Assembly: GCA_029242705.1 (NCBI GenBank)
Contig: JAQWTK010000102.1
Location: 1 to 39,885 of the forward strand
DNA length: 39,885 bases
Direction: 5' to 3'
Origin: Gammaproteobacteria bacterium
Lineage (GTDB): Bacteria > Pseudomonadota > Gammaproteobacteria > Pseudomonadales > Pseudohongiellaceae
Shown: one piece after another, positions 26,252 to 34,923 of the stretch
Layout of the letters: each line of letters opens with the position of its first letter
Position numbering within the stretch: position 1 is the first letter of the stretch
The notes under the pieces: generated by a model
Seen by the model: only the letters and a program-made list of their open reading frames with translations
Database searches by the model: none
What the model was told of the DNA's origin: nothing
Translations under genes and position numbers: made by a program

Positions 26252-27565
26252 TTATGAAACGTTTCTAATAAAATCGTAATCGATAATTTTTCGCAGATCG
26301 ATAGACTTGTGTTCGGTCTCCATCGGATACTTAAGACCTGTGGCACAATTGAAAAGCACGACCCGCTCTTCTGGCTTTATACGGCCTGACTTAAGCTCTT
26401 TCTTTAAAGCAGCTAACGTAGCTGCGCCTTCAGGGCACAGGAGCAGTCCTTCTTTTATGGCACACTCTTTATGCGCCATATTGATTTCCTTATCACTCAC
26501 CGCTACGGCAAACCCTTTGCTATCTCTAACGGCATCGAGGATGAGGAAATCGCCCACTGCAGCGGGGACCCGAATGCCTGCAGCAATAGTTTTAGCGTCT
26601 TTCCAAGGCTTAGCGTGGCGTTCTCCTTCATCAAATGCTTTAACGATTGGCGCACAACCCTCCGCCTGAACAGCTACCATCCTTGGACGTTTTGACCCTA
26701 TCCATCCTATAGCTTCTAATTCATCAAAAGCTTTCCACATACCAATTAACCCTGTTCCACCGCCAGTTGGATAAAGAATTACATCTGGCATCTCCCAGTT
26801 TAGCTGTTCCGCTAGTTCAAGGCCCATGGTCTTTTTACCTTCAATCCGATAAGGCTCTTTTAGTGTAGACGTATCAAACCAATTCATTACCTCTTTGCCT
26901 TCTCCAACGAGTCGCCCGCAATCAGTTATATATCCATTAGCAAGAAACGTTTTGGCTCCCTGAAACGCAATCTCTTCCACATTTACTTTAGGAGTGTCTT
27001 CTGGACAAAAAACAAATGTTTCGATTCCAGCACGAGAGCAATAAGCTGCTAATGCGGCACCAGCATTGCCATTTGTAGGCATAGCCATTCTCTCAACACC
27101 TAACTCTTTAGCCATCGCAACCGCCATTGCCAAGCCTCTAGCCTTAAATGACCCAGTAGGCAATCTCCCTTCATCTTTTATTAATATTTCACCACACTTC
27201 ATTTCCTCTCGGATTTTTGGCGCTGGCAATAAAGGTGTCATTACTTCTCCTAATCGGACAACATTTTTCGAGTGTCTAATAGGCAAGAACTCCCTATACC
27301 TCCAAAATTCTGGCAACCTATTCACAAGATCTTGTTTAGTCACAGCTTTCGATAATGCATCTAAATCATAACGAACAAGCAATGGCTTACCCTCTTTAGA
27401 AAGGCCGTGAAGCTCGTCGGCAGAATAAAATTCACCGGTATAGCTGCATTCAAGGTGCGTAACAAAAGTTGAAAATTCTTTCATTTGACTAGAGCCCAAA
27501 GTAAATACGGAACGAGAATTAGTTTGATGACTATTACTAGTTATCAATTCTTCCATGTTATCCAT
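26252..27565 (-). CDS. Threonine synthase-like PLP enzyme
   Basis: Fold-type II pyridoxal-phosphate enzyme of 437 residues, most like the plant/archaeal-type threonine synthases that convert O-phosphohomoserine to threonine. The PLP lysine is Lys141 in PTGSFKARG; the phosphate and cofactor loops TNGNAG (164-169) and PTGGGTGLIG are present. An N-terminal segment with HLECSYTGEFY resembles the zinc-ribbon-like lead of this subclass but holds only one cysteine. No hom or thrB is adjacent, so a related beta-elimination or replacement reaction is possible. ATG 27565 has no ribosome binding site; Met28 (27484) is an alternative start. It diverges from the M13 peptidase gene across 58 bases. Confidence 0.8.
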   Translation of the reverse strand: MDNMEELITSNSHQTNSRSVFTLGSSQMKEFSTFVTHLECSYTGEFYSADELHGLSKEGKPLLVRYDLDALSKAVTKQDLVNRLPEFWRYREFLPIRHSKNVVRLGEVMTPLLPAPKIREEMKCGEILIKDEGRLPTGSFKARGLAMAVAMAKELGVERMAMPTNGNAGAALAAYCSRAGIETFVFCPEDTPKVNVEEIAFQGAKTFLANGYITDCGRLVGEGKEVMNWFDTSTLKEPYRIEGKKTMGLELAEQLNWEMPDVILYPTGGGTGLIGMWKAFDELEAIGWIGSKRPRMVAVQAEGCAPIVKAFDEGERHAKPWKDAKTIAAGIRVPAAVGDFLILDAVRDSKGFAVAVSDKEINMAHKECAIKEGLLLCPEGAATLAALKKELKSGRIKPEERVVLFNCATGLKYPMETEHKSIDLRKIIDYDFIRNVS

Positions 27566-27623
27566 AAATATAATTCAGGTATACTTAAGTATGTTTTAAA
27601 CACCCAGCAATTTGGAGGAACAC

Positions 27624-29744
27624 ATGTCACTGTCTTCAAGTATATTTGGTAGCTTTTTGGGCCTTTCTTTGAGCATGTTATTGATAAGTTGTAACTCAGA
27701 AGAACCAACGAATAGCTCGATCAATACGCTCGCTGTTACGTCAAATACAGATATAAATGTGGAGCAATCAGCTACGGGGCCAGAACTTGGCTCTTTCGGC
27801 ATAGATATAAGCCACCAAGACCCGAATACGAAGCCTGGAGACGACTTCTTCAGATATGCCAATGGCAAATGGTTAGATACGTTTGAACTGCCTCCTTCCA
27901 GGAGCAACTATGGTTCTTTTACTGTTTTAAGTGACCGCTCCGATCAGCGAGTTCGTAACATTATCGATGACCTTACACAGATGGAGCCAAACCAAGCTTC
28001 AATTGAGCAGAAGATTAGCGACTATTATTTAAGTTATATGAATACCGAAATACTTAATGAACTCGGGATAACACCTTTACAAGATGGTCTTGCTCTACTG
28101 GACGAAATAGACAGTCTTGAAAAGCTCATCCGCGGATTTGGTCGTGCCCTCGTGGACAATACTGCTACACCGTTTAGTTTTTATGTAGGTGCAGATCGAA
28201 GCGATCCAGACCGACACCAATTAAGTTTATCCGTTGGAGGAATCTCTCTTCCAGATCGTGACTACTACTTAGTTGATAGTGACCAGTTTATAGAGGTGCG
28301 TAATGCGTACATCGAACACATAGCTCGTATTTTAGATTTTGCCGCTATCGAAGATAGTCAAGAAAAAGCAAAATCGATACTAAAGCTAGAAACACAAATC
28401 GCAGAATATTTATGGCCGAGAGACCAGCGCCGTAACCGTGATTTAACCTACAATCCTATGACATTCGAGACATTTAAAAATGATTTCCCAGGTTTTGATT
28501 GGGATAGCTATTTTGAAGCCGCAGGAATTATAGAATTAGAAGATCTCAATGTTTCTTATCCAAGCGCCATGTCTCCTATTATTAACTTAATAAATTTAAT
28601 ACCTGTCGACGACTGGGTTAGCCATATGAAATATCGTTATATAGTTGATAGCGCTAGTACACTGTCTGAAAAAATAGATAATGAGCGTTTTCGTTTTTAT
28701 TCAACGGTACTCAATGGTGTTCCAGAACAAAGAGAACGCTGGGAGCGAGGAGTCTCTCGCGTTGGTTCTCTGTATAGCTTGGGCGAGGCAATAGGGCAAG
28801 TATATGTGGAACGCTATTTTCCAGGATCTGCCAAAGTACAGATGGAAGAATTAGTCGAAAACCTAAGAGCCTCAGTATCTCAAAGCATTGAAGAAATAAC
28901 CTGGATGAGCCAATCCACTAAAGATGAAGCTCAAAGAAAATTACAATCTTTTAGACCTAAAATTGCCTATCCGGACGAATGGAAAGATCTTTCATCTATA
29001 GAAATCAGCCGTAATGATCTTTTTAGAAATGCTCAGAATATTCGTGAGTTCAACTATGCTGATGAAATAAACCGACTGGGAAAACCTACAAATAGAGAAG
29101 AGTGGGGAATGACCCCTCAAACTGTAAATGCTTATTATAATTCTTCTTTCAATGAAATAGTTTTCCCAGCAGGAATTTTACAGCCACCATTTTTTGATCC
29201 GTTAGCTGATGCCGCGGTTAACTATGGGGGGATAGGGGCAGTTATCGGCCATGAAATGGGCCACGGCTTTGATGATCAGGGTTCCAAATCAGACTATGCC
29301 GGGATTCAGCGAAATTGGTGGACAGACGAAGATAGGGAAAACTTTGAAACATTAACCAGCGCGTTAGCCTCTCAATATGACAAGTTTGAACCGGTATCAG
29401 GTAATTTTATAGATGGTAATTTTACTTTAGGGGAAAATATAGGCGACGTCGGTGGTCTTTCTCTTGCTTACCGCGCTTATAAAATGTCGCTTAACGGAAA
29501 TGAAGCACCAATAATAGAGGGTTTAACTGGAGATCAAAGATTTTTTCTATCATGGGCACAAGTATGGCAGCGGAAATATCGTGAAGATGCTTTAATCCAT
29601 ATGCTTACTAGTGACCCTCACTCGCCATCGGAATTTCGGGTAAATGGTGTCGTAAGAAATTTTGATGAATGGTATGAAGCATTTGATGTGCAGGTAGGCG
29701 ACGAACTTTACTTACCACCAGAAGAACGCGTACGGATTTGGTAA
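27624..29744 (+). CDS. M13-family zinc metallopeptidase, lipoprotein
   Basis: Neprilysin/endothelin-converting-enzyme-like oligopeptidase (PepO group), 706 residues. A signal peptide ends in the lipobox LISC (lipid on Cys23), so the enzyme is anchored to a membrane facing the periplasm or outside. The mature chain opens with the family phrase HQDPNTKPGDDFFRYANGKW. Zinc ligands are His543 and His547 of HEMGH and Glu604 of ENIGD. The family's usual C-terminal CxxW is RVRIW here. The chosen ATG has a GGAGG ribosome binding site at 27614-27618; the upstream TTG 27612 would overlap it. An amidohydrolase follows 28 bases later, suggesting an operon for peptide use. Confidence 0.93.
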   Translation: MSLSSSIFGSFLGLSLSMLLISCNSEEPTNSSINTLAVTSNTDINVEQSATGPELGSFGIDISHQDPNTKPGDDFFRYANGKWLDTFELPPSRSNYGSFTVLSDRSDQRVRNIIDDLTQMEPNQASIEQKISDYYLSYMNTEILNELGITPLQDGLALLDEIDSLEKLIRGFGRALVDNTATPFSFYVGADRSDPDRHQLSLSVGGISLPDRDYYLVDSDQFIEVRNAYIEHIARILDFAAIEDSQEKAKSILKLETQIAEYLWPRDQRRNRDLTYNPMTFETFKNDFPGFDWDSYFEAAGIIELEDLNVSYPSAMSPIINLINLIPVDDWVSHMKYRYIVDSASTLSEKIDNERFRFYSTVLNGVPEQRERWERGVSRVGSLYSLGEAIGQVYVERYFPGSAKVQMEELVENLRASVSQSIEEITWMSQSTKDEAQRKLQSFRPKIAYPDEWKDLSSIEISRNDLFRNAQNIREFNYADEINRLGKPTNREEWGMTPQTVNAYYNSSFNEIVFPAGILQPPFFDPLADAAVNYGGIGAVIGHEMGHGFDDQGSKSDYAGIQRNWWTDEDRENFETLTSALASQYDKFEPVSGNFIDGNFTLGENIGDVGGLSLAYRAYKMSLNGNEAPIIEGLTGDQRFFLSWAQVWQRKYREDALIHMLTSDPHSPSEFRVNGVVRNFDEWYEAFDVQVGDELYLPPEERVRIW

Positions 29745-29772
29745 GAATTTAAAAACAATACGGAAAAATATC

Positions 29773-31368
29773 ATGAATCCTTTTAAGCAATTTTTAGCGT
29801 TAATGTTATTTTTAACTTCTTCTGGGCTAATTAATGGACAAGAGTACGACATCATTATTCGCAACGGTAGGCTTATCGATGGCTCAGGAAACCCTTGGTA
29901 TGGGGCGGACATCGGTATACTAAACGATCGTATTACAAAAATTGCTGACCTTTCAGAAGCTAAAGCTAACTTAGTAATCGATGCCTCCGGATTAATTGTC
30001 TCACCTGGCTTCATCGATCCTCACACACATGCTTTACGTGGGATATTTGATGTCCCAAATGCAGAAAGCGCATTGCTTCAGGGGGTTACAACCTTAACTG
30101 AAGGCAATGATGGTAGCTCCCCATTCCCGATCGGCGATCATTTTCAAGATATTTTAGAAAAAAAAATTAGTCCTAATTGGGGTGTTTTTGTTGGGCAAGG
30201 AACGATTCGTTCCGCCGTCATTGGCTCAGAAGAGCGCGAACCCAATGACGAAGAAATGATACGAATGAAAAATATGATACGACGAGCTATGGAGGAGGGA
30301 GCTCTAGGTATTTCAACCGGTTTGTTCTATGTGCCAGGAAGCTTTACTTCAACAGAAGAAATAATAGAACTCGCTGAGGTAGCTGCAGAATATAATGGTA
30401 TTTATATTTCTCATATGAGAGAAGAAGCTGCTCAGTTACTTGATTCAGTTCGCGAAACTATCCAAATTGGAGAAGAAGCAAATATCCCAGTACAAATGAC
30501 TCACCATAAGGTTATTGGAGTTGATAATTGGGGCTCCTCGATTGATAGCCTCCGCTTAGTAGATAACGCGCGTGCACGAGGTATTGATATTACTATTGAC
30601 CAATACCCGTATACCGCGTCGCAAACAACTATTAATGCATTAATTCCGCAGTGGGCCCAAGAAGGGGGTCGCGAACAAATGCTAGCGAGAATAAATAGTA
30701 ATGAGACAAGACAGGCCATAAAAAACGAAGTAGTCTTTAAGATACTTTATGATCGAGGCGGAGGTGATCCAAAAAATGTTTTCATCTCTCGAAACTCGTG
30801 GGACCCCAATATGGCGGGGAAAAATCTAGCGCAGTTAACTGTTGAAAAGGGATTAGACCCAACGGCAGAAAATGCTGCTGATACTGTTTTCGATATTATA
30901 CGTGGCGGGGGAGCTACAGCCGTCTACCACGCGATTGGTCCTGAAGACGTAGATCGAATTATGCAGCACCCCAGCACAGCAATTGGCTCAGATGGCCCAG
31001 TTGGAGTGTTCGGTGAAGGAGCCCCACATCCGCGTCAATATGGCACATTCGCTAGGGTGTTGGGTCTTTATGTAAGAGAAAGACAGATCCTGACACTGGA
31101 AGAAGCAATTCGTAAAATGAGCAGTCAAACAGCACGTCGTCTTGGTATACATGATCGCGGCTTAATTACAGAGGGTTACTATGCAGATATCGCAATTTTC
31201 GATGCTAATGAAATTATCGATAAGGCAACTTTTGAAGACCCACACCAATACGCTGTGGGTATGAAATATGTCTTAGTTAATGGCACATTAGTGGTAAAGG
31301 AAGGAAAACACACGGGTGAACGTCCAGGAAGAATTATCTATGGGCCTGGGTACGGCGACAATCGCTAG
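29773..31368 (+). CDS. Exported D-aminoacylase-like amidohydrolase
   Basis: Amidohydrolase-superfamily protein of 531 residues related to N-acyl-D-amino-acid deacylases. A signal peptide (cleavage near NGQ-EYD, residue 23) makes it periplasmic, unusual for the well-studied cytosolic D-aminoacylases. Metal-site residues visible: HTH (84-86), His214 (SHMREE), His244/245 (THHK) and catalytic Asp407 (GSDGP). The position corresponding to the metal-bridging cysteine of D-aminoacylase (GNCG) is Asp113 (GNDG), so metal content and substrate may differ. The small beta-sandwich domain is built from both ends, with the usual ADIAIFD near the C-terminus. It follows the M13 peptidase by 28 bases. Confidence 0.88.
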   Translation: MNPFKQFLALMLFLTSSGLINGQEYDIIIRNGRLIDGSGNPWYGADIGILNDRITKIADLSEAKANLVIDASGLIVSPGFIDPHTHALRGIFDVPNAESALLQGVTTLTEGNDGSSPFPIGDHFQDILEKKISPNWGVFVGQGTIRSAVIGSEEREPNDEEMIRMKNMIRRAMEEGALGISTGLFYVPGSFTSTEEIIELAEVAAEYNGIYISHMREEAAQLLDSVRETIQIGEEANIPVQMTHHKVIGVDNWGSSIDSLRLVDNARARGIDITIDQYPYTASQTTINALIPQWAQEGGREQMLARINSNETRQAIKNEVVFKILYDRGGGDPKNVFISRNSWDPNMAGKNLAQLTVEKGLDPTAENAADTVFDIIRGGGATAVYHAIGPEDVDRIMQHPSTAIGSDGPVGVFGEGAPHPRQYGTFARVLGLYVRERQILTLEEAIRKMSSQTARRLGIHDRGLITEGYYADIAIFDANEIIDKATFEDPHQYAVGMKYVLVNGTLVVKEGKHTGERPGRIIYGPGYGDNR

Positions 31369-31567
31369 CATCTACAAAGATATCGAATTTACCTAAGGAC
31401 TATTTTTAAAAAATTAATCATAAAATAATTGAATGCCTTACCGTGTCTGGAGCAAACTATTTTAATACGTCGTAATATAGTCCGCGCAAAGTCAGTCGAT
31501 AAAGGGGCGAATAACAAAAAAAATCCAAACCTATAAAAATAATAGACAGAAACCGGGAGAAATAATA

Positions 31568-32047
31568 ATGAACAAGATAGTAGTACTCTTTGCGATAACA
31601 ATGGCCATAGCTAGTATAATGTTTACGTCAACAGCGCAAGACATGAGCCCAGAGGAACAAGCCGCTGCTGCTGTAGCACAGCGCAAAGCTCTATTTCAAA
31701 CCATTCGATACAACATCGGACCAATAGGTGCTATGGCACAAGGCGCTCCTTTTGATGCTGAAGTTGCTGAAAGGAATGCACGCAGAATCGCTGTAATGGC
31801 GACCATGATCCCAGAAATGCTAGCGGTAGATACCAGTAATTTCGACAATATAGAAACAACCGCATTGGACAGTATCTGGAATAATCAAGGCGATATAGCT
31901 GAGTTGGCTCAAGCGCTAATTACTAATGCAAACTCATTTGCAGATGCTGCCGCAACAGGAGACATGGGCGCTACTTTGGGGGCATTCAGAGCCTTAGGTG
32001 GTTCTTGTGGAAACTGCCACGATACTTACCGGGTCGATAACGATTAG
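31568..32047 (+). CDS. Cytochrome c' (class II c-type cytochrome)
   Basis: 159-residue periplasmic cytochrome with a signal peptide (cleavage about residue 23, TAQ-DMS). The mature protein is Ala-rich and helical, with a single haem motif CGNCH at the very C-terminus (Cys147, Cys150, His151), the defining layout of cytochromes c'. These four-helix-bundle proteins bind NO/CO or shuttle electrons in the periplasm. GGGAG precedes the ATG and a strong terminator follows the stop, so it is probably a single-gene transcript. Confidence 0.9.
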   Translation: MNKIVVLFAITMAIASIMFTSTAQDMSPEEQAAAAVAQRKALFQTIRYNIGPIGAMAQGAPFDAEVAERNARRIAVMATMIPEMLAVDTSNFDNIETTALDSIWNNQGDIAELAQALITNANSFADAAATGDMGATLGAFRALGGSCGNCHDTYRVDND

Positions 32048-32057
32048 ATCCATTATT

Positions 32058-32097
32058 AGATGAAAAGAAGGCGGTTTTACCCGCCTTCTTTTCATCT
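32058..32097. terminator. Strong bidirectional terminator
   Basis: A perfect 17-base-pair stem (32058-32074 with 32081-32097) around loop TTTTAC, with the GC core AGGCGG/CCGCCT flanked by A-rich and T-rich arms (AAAAG / CTTTT). The symmetry supplies T-runs in both directions, fitting its place between the convergent cytochrome c' and dihaem cytochrome genes. Confidence 0.92.
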
Positions 32098-32140
32098 TGA
32101 TGAGGAGATACACAAGACATTAATTAAATAACTGGGCTCG

Positions 32141-33034
32141 TCACCCATCCTGCAACTTGTGCCGTGTAAAAAAAGCAGCCATTGCGTCTCGATCATTCTC
32201 CGTTAGTTTACTCGTATTGTGCTCGATGACCTCGTTCATATCACCACCCACAAATTCACCTTCTGGCTTTAGCCCTAACAGGAGAAAGATATCAAAGTTA
32301 TTTGTTGTCCATTCTTCCAAAGCCTCCGCATTTATCGGTTCAATAATTTCGTCGCCAATCTCTGCGCCCGCGAATTCCCGAGCGTAATCCGGAACTCCTA
32401 TAGCATTTCTAGGAGTGTGACATTCCCCACAGTGGCCCAAACTTCGAGCTAAATAAGCCCCGCGATTAACTAAGCCATCGTCAAACTCTTCAAATGAAGG
32501 CGCATTAAAATCAGCGACTTTATTCCAAACCGCCATCAGACTTCGATAAAGCCAAGGAGGAACATCGGGGTCTGGTGTTTCAGAATAAATAGGTTCTAAA
32601 GACATAAGGTACGCAGCCATATCAAGCACATCTTGATCCTTAATCCCTGAATAAGCTCGATAAGGGAATGCAGGATAATAAAAACTGCCACTAGGCGTTC
32701 GACCATGTTTCAATGCAAGCAGAAAATCTTTGGGTCCCCAATCCCCAATTCCGGTGGTTATGTCTGGCGTAATGTTGGGAGCATAAAATGTTCCGAAATC
32801 AGTTTCAATCGCTAGACCTCCCGCATAAGTTTCATTAGTTTCTTCGGTTTGTCCACGATGACAGCTGATACAACCCCCTGCTACTGCAAGGTATTCACCT
32901 CTCTCAATTGCTTCAGAAGAATTAGAAATGGCTTCCAATCCCGAAAAAGAAACCTTTGGTAGCGCCAGAAACCAAAGGCCTATTAGACCTGATACAGCGA
33001 GTAAAGAGATAACGATACTTAATTTCTTATTCAT
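32141..33034 (-). CDS. Membrane-anchored dihaem cytochrome c
   Basis: 297-residue cytochrome with an uncleaved-looking N-terminal helix (residues 5-26) and two haem motifs, CISCH (55-59) and CGECH (202-206). The two halves each resemble a domain of the cytochrome subunits of membrane alcohol/gluconate dehydrogenases (phrases such as YAPNITPD, GIGDWGPKDF and YPAFPYRAY), which normally have three haems; here the third domain is missing. It should carry electrons from a periplasmic dehydrogenase to quinone or an oxidase. An AGAAGG ribosome binding site precedes the ATG. The PQQ dehydrogenase at 34924 is a plausible donor but is on the other strand. Confidence 0.9.
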   Translation of the reverse strand: MNKKLSIVISLLAVSGLIGLWFLALPKVSFSGLEAISNSSEAIERGEYLAVAGGCISCHRGQTEETNETYAGGLAIETDFGTFYAPNITPDITTGIGDWGPKDFLLALKHGRTPSGSFYYPAFPYRAYSGIKDQDVLDMAAYLMSLEPIYSETPDPDVPPWLYRSLMAVWNKVADFNAPSFEEFDDGLVNRGAYLARSLGHCGECHTPRNAIGVPDYAREFAGAEIGDEIIEPINAEALEEWTTNNFDIFLLLGLKPEGEFVGGDMNEVIEHNTSKLTENDRDAMAAFFTRHKLQDG

Positions 33035-33168
33035 TGAAACCTTCTGTTAATGGCAGAATATGCTTGTATCATATTCTTGACTATATTCTATGCACTGAAG
33101 CTAGTGTTGTCGAACTACAGATAATTTGGTTAAGCTTCGCAAAGTATGTAACGAAGCAGGAAATTAAA

Positions 33169-33639
33169 TTGTTGAATTTTGAGCATATAGTGCAAGTGAA
33201 CGACCATAAAAAATCTGAAAAAAAAGACATTACACGGCATCAGCTATGGCAAGGCTTGGTATTGCGAGCGAGGTCTCCAGAAAAATTCAACCCTAATTTG
33301 AAGTGCCGTTCTCTTGAACAAAAGGGGAACGAATTTATTCGTAATATCGAAGTGGGTAACACAATTTTCTATGAAAAAGTTATTTTGTATCCTAAAGAAA
33401 AAATTAAGACTTTTACCATTGAAGAAATTAATCAACTCTATGCAGAAAGCAATACATCCATAGAAGAACCTGCGGCAGGCTCTTTATTTGTTCGGTTTCA
33501 ATATAACAGGGAGATTGAGAATTCTCAAAAATTAGATATTACGGAGTATTTAAAGAGCGCCTATTTACAACTAGACGTAGAAGCAATATCTATGATTCGA
33601 ATAATGGCTGAAAAGAAATATCTCCCGATGACCAATTAA
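33169..33639 (+). CDS. DUF1857 (AtaL-like) START-fold protein
   Basis: About 156 residues of the DUF1857/AtaL-like group in the SRPBCC (Bet v 1-like) superfamily, judged by the opening FEHIVQVND, the LWQGLVLRARSPEKF phrase and the closing KSAYLQLD helix. These proteins have a hydrophobic ligand cavity; function is not established. The frame is open to a TTG at 33034, but that would overlap the divergent cytochrome's start and encode a segment foreign to the family. I favour TTG 33169 (or 33172), which has AGGA seven bases upstream and gives the usual length. Confidence 0.78.
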   Translation: MLNFEHIVQVNDHKKSEKKDITRHQLWQGLVLRARSPEKFNPNLKCRSLEQKGNEFIRNIEVGNTIFYEKVILYPKEKIKTFTIEEINQLYAESNTSIEEPAAGSLFVRFQYNREIENSQKLDITEYLKSAYLQLDVEAISMIRIMAEKKYLPMTN

Positions 33640-33751
33640 TTGATACCCTTGTGTTTGATATCTTAAATTCAGGCAAATGATGTTTTTGCGTCTATCTCTT
33701 TAATTGTTTATTCTGTTCGCTTCTAGCACCAAACATGTGTGGGAAAAATTA

Positions 33752-34549
33752 ATGACTAAAATAAATATTAAAACCAGTATTAGCTTTACGATCCTATTAT
33801 TTCTGAGCTGCAGTGTATTCGCAGAGCGTCTCGTAACCGATGATGAGAGTCATATTAATGATCCTCGCATACAACATCTAAGTTATTTATTCCCACCAAC
33901 TGGAGAATCGATACCATACGCGCTTTTTGTGCCTTCTACTTATAACGAAGTTGATGAGGCGCCTTTAATTATTTCGTTACATGGTCTTGGAAGATCTTAC
34001 GATTGGCTAATGGGCTATCACGGCTTTCTTGACGAAGCCGAGGCAAATGGTTACATAGTTGTAACTCCGCTCGGTTATATTCGGCGCGGCTGGTATGGAT
34101 CGCGACCAACCGAAGATCCTATCGATGCAAAATATAGCGAACAAGATGTGATGGCAGTTATAGATCTCATCATAAATGAATATGCTATTGACTCTAATCG
34201 GATTTATCTTTGGGGCCACTCAATGGGTGGAGCTGGAACCTACCATATTGCCGCGAAAAATCCTGAGATGTTTGCAGCTCTAGGAGTTGCAGCCCCAGCA
34301 CCTCTGCGAGATCTAGATATTGATAAAACTCTAAATCGTATCAAACACATTCCAACCTTTGTTCTCCAGGGTGATGAAGACGGCCTGGTAACACTTACAC
34401 GAAGGTGGGTTAGCAAGATGCAAGATATTGGCATGCAGCATGTCTACGCTGAGATACCGGGAGGAGATCACTCCTTAGTAATCTCGCAAAACAGTGAGCA
34501 TATGGAAAAATTTATAGATTTTTTTAATATTGTCCGAAAGAACTATTAA
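33752..34549 (+). CDS. Exported alpha/beta hydrolase (esterase/peptidase-like)
   Basis: 265-residue secreted hydrolase with a signal peptide ending near VFA-ERL (about residue 25). The fold markers are the oxyanion segment ISLHGLGRSYDW, the nucleophile elbow GHSMGG (Ser157), the acid in GDEDGLV (Asp210 likely) and His240 in GGDHS, a full catalytic triad. It is closest in pattern to polyhydroxybutyrate depolymerase/feruloyl-esterase-like and prolyl-oligopeptidase-like carboxylesterases; substrate unknown. ATG 33752 is chosen because it begins the signal peptide. First gene of an operon with a c5-like cytochrome (13 bases on) and a PQQ dehydrogenase. Confidence 0.85.
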   Translation: MTKINIKTSISFTILLFLSCSVFAERLVTDDESHINDPRIQHLSYLFPPTGESIPYALFVPSTYNEVDEAPLIISLHGLGRSYDWLMGYHGFLDEAEANGYIVVTPLGYIRRGWYGSRPTEDPIDAKYSEQDVMAVIDLIINEYAIDSNRIYLWGHSMGGAGTYHIAAKNPEMFAALGVAAPAPLRDLDIDKTLNRIKHIPTFVLQGDEDGLVTLTRRWVSKMQDIGMQHVYAEIPGGDHSLVISQNSEHMEKFIDFFNIVRKNY

Positions 34550-34562
34550 GGGAAATATAAAA

Positions 34563-34886
34563 ATGTTTCGCATATTCCGAGTTAGCATGATCACCATATG
34601 TTCATGTTTTTTCTCGATGTTATGGGCTCAAGAACCTGAGAATTTTGACGCGGCATCAAAATATCAATCGACTTGCTTTGCCTGTCACGGCACGGGACAA
34701 GCACACGCACCTGTAGTTGGCGATGTTATAGAGTGGGAAATTAGGCTTGAAAAAGGTATAGATATCCTAGTGCAAAATACTATTAACGGCTTAAATGGCA
34801 TGATGCCCCCGCGCGGGTTATGTGTTGATTGTAGTGATAACGAGTTAAAAATAATCGTTGAATATATGCTTGATGAAAGTAAGTGA
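34563..34886 (+). CDS. Cytochrome c5-like monohaem protein
   Basis: 107-residue periplasmic cytochrome with a signal peptide ending near WAQ-EPE (residue 23). One haem motif CFACH (38-42), a likely axial methionine in MMPPRG, and a C-terminal CVDC pair (87-90) that in cytochrome c5 forms a disulfide. It probably accepts electrons from the PQQ dehydrogenase encoded 37 bases downstream. ATG 34563 has AAGGGA upstream; the longer frame to 34530 would begin inside the hydrolase gene. Confidence 0.9.
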   Translation: MFRIFRVSMITICSCFFSMLWAQEPENFDAASKYQSTCFACHGTGQAHAPVVGDVIEWEIRLEKGIDILVQNTINGLNGMMPPRGLCVDCSDNELKIIVEYMLDESK

Positions 34887-34923
34887 AACTAACAAAACGC
34901 AAATAGAAACAAGGAGTTCACTG

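Noticed and set aside
27596-27907. Minus-strand frame opposite the M13 peptidase signal sequence
   Set aside because: Covers the peptidase ribosome binding site and lipobox region antisense; no supporting features.
33034-33168. Longer N-terminus of the DUF1857 protein from TTG 33034
   Set aside because: It would overlap the start codon of the divergent cytochrome gene and its translation does not resemble the family; the domain begins after 33169.
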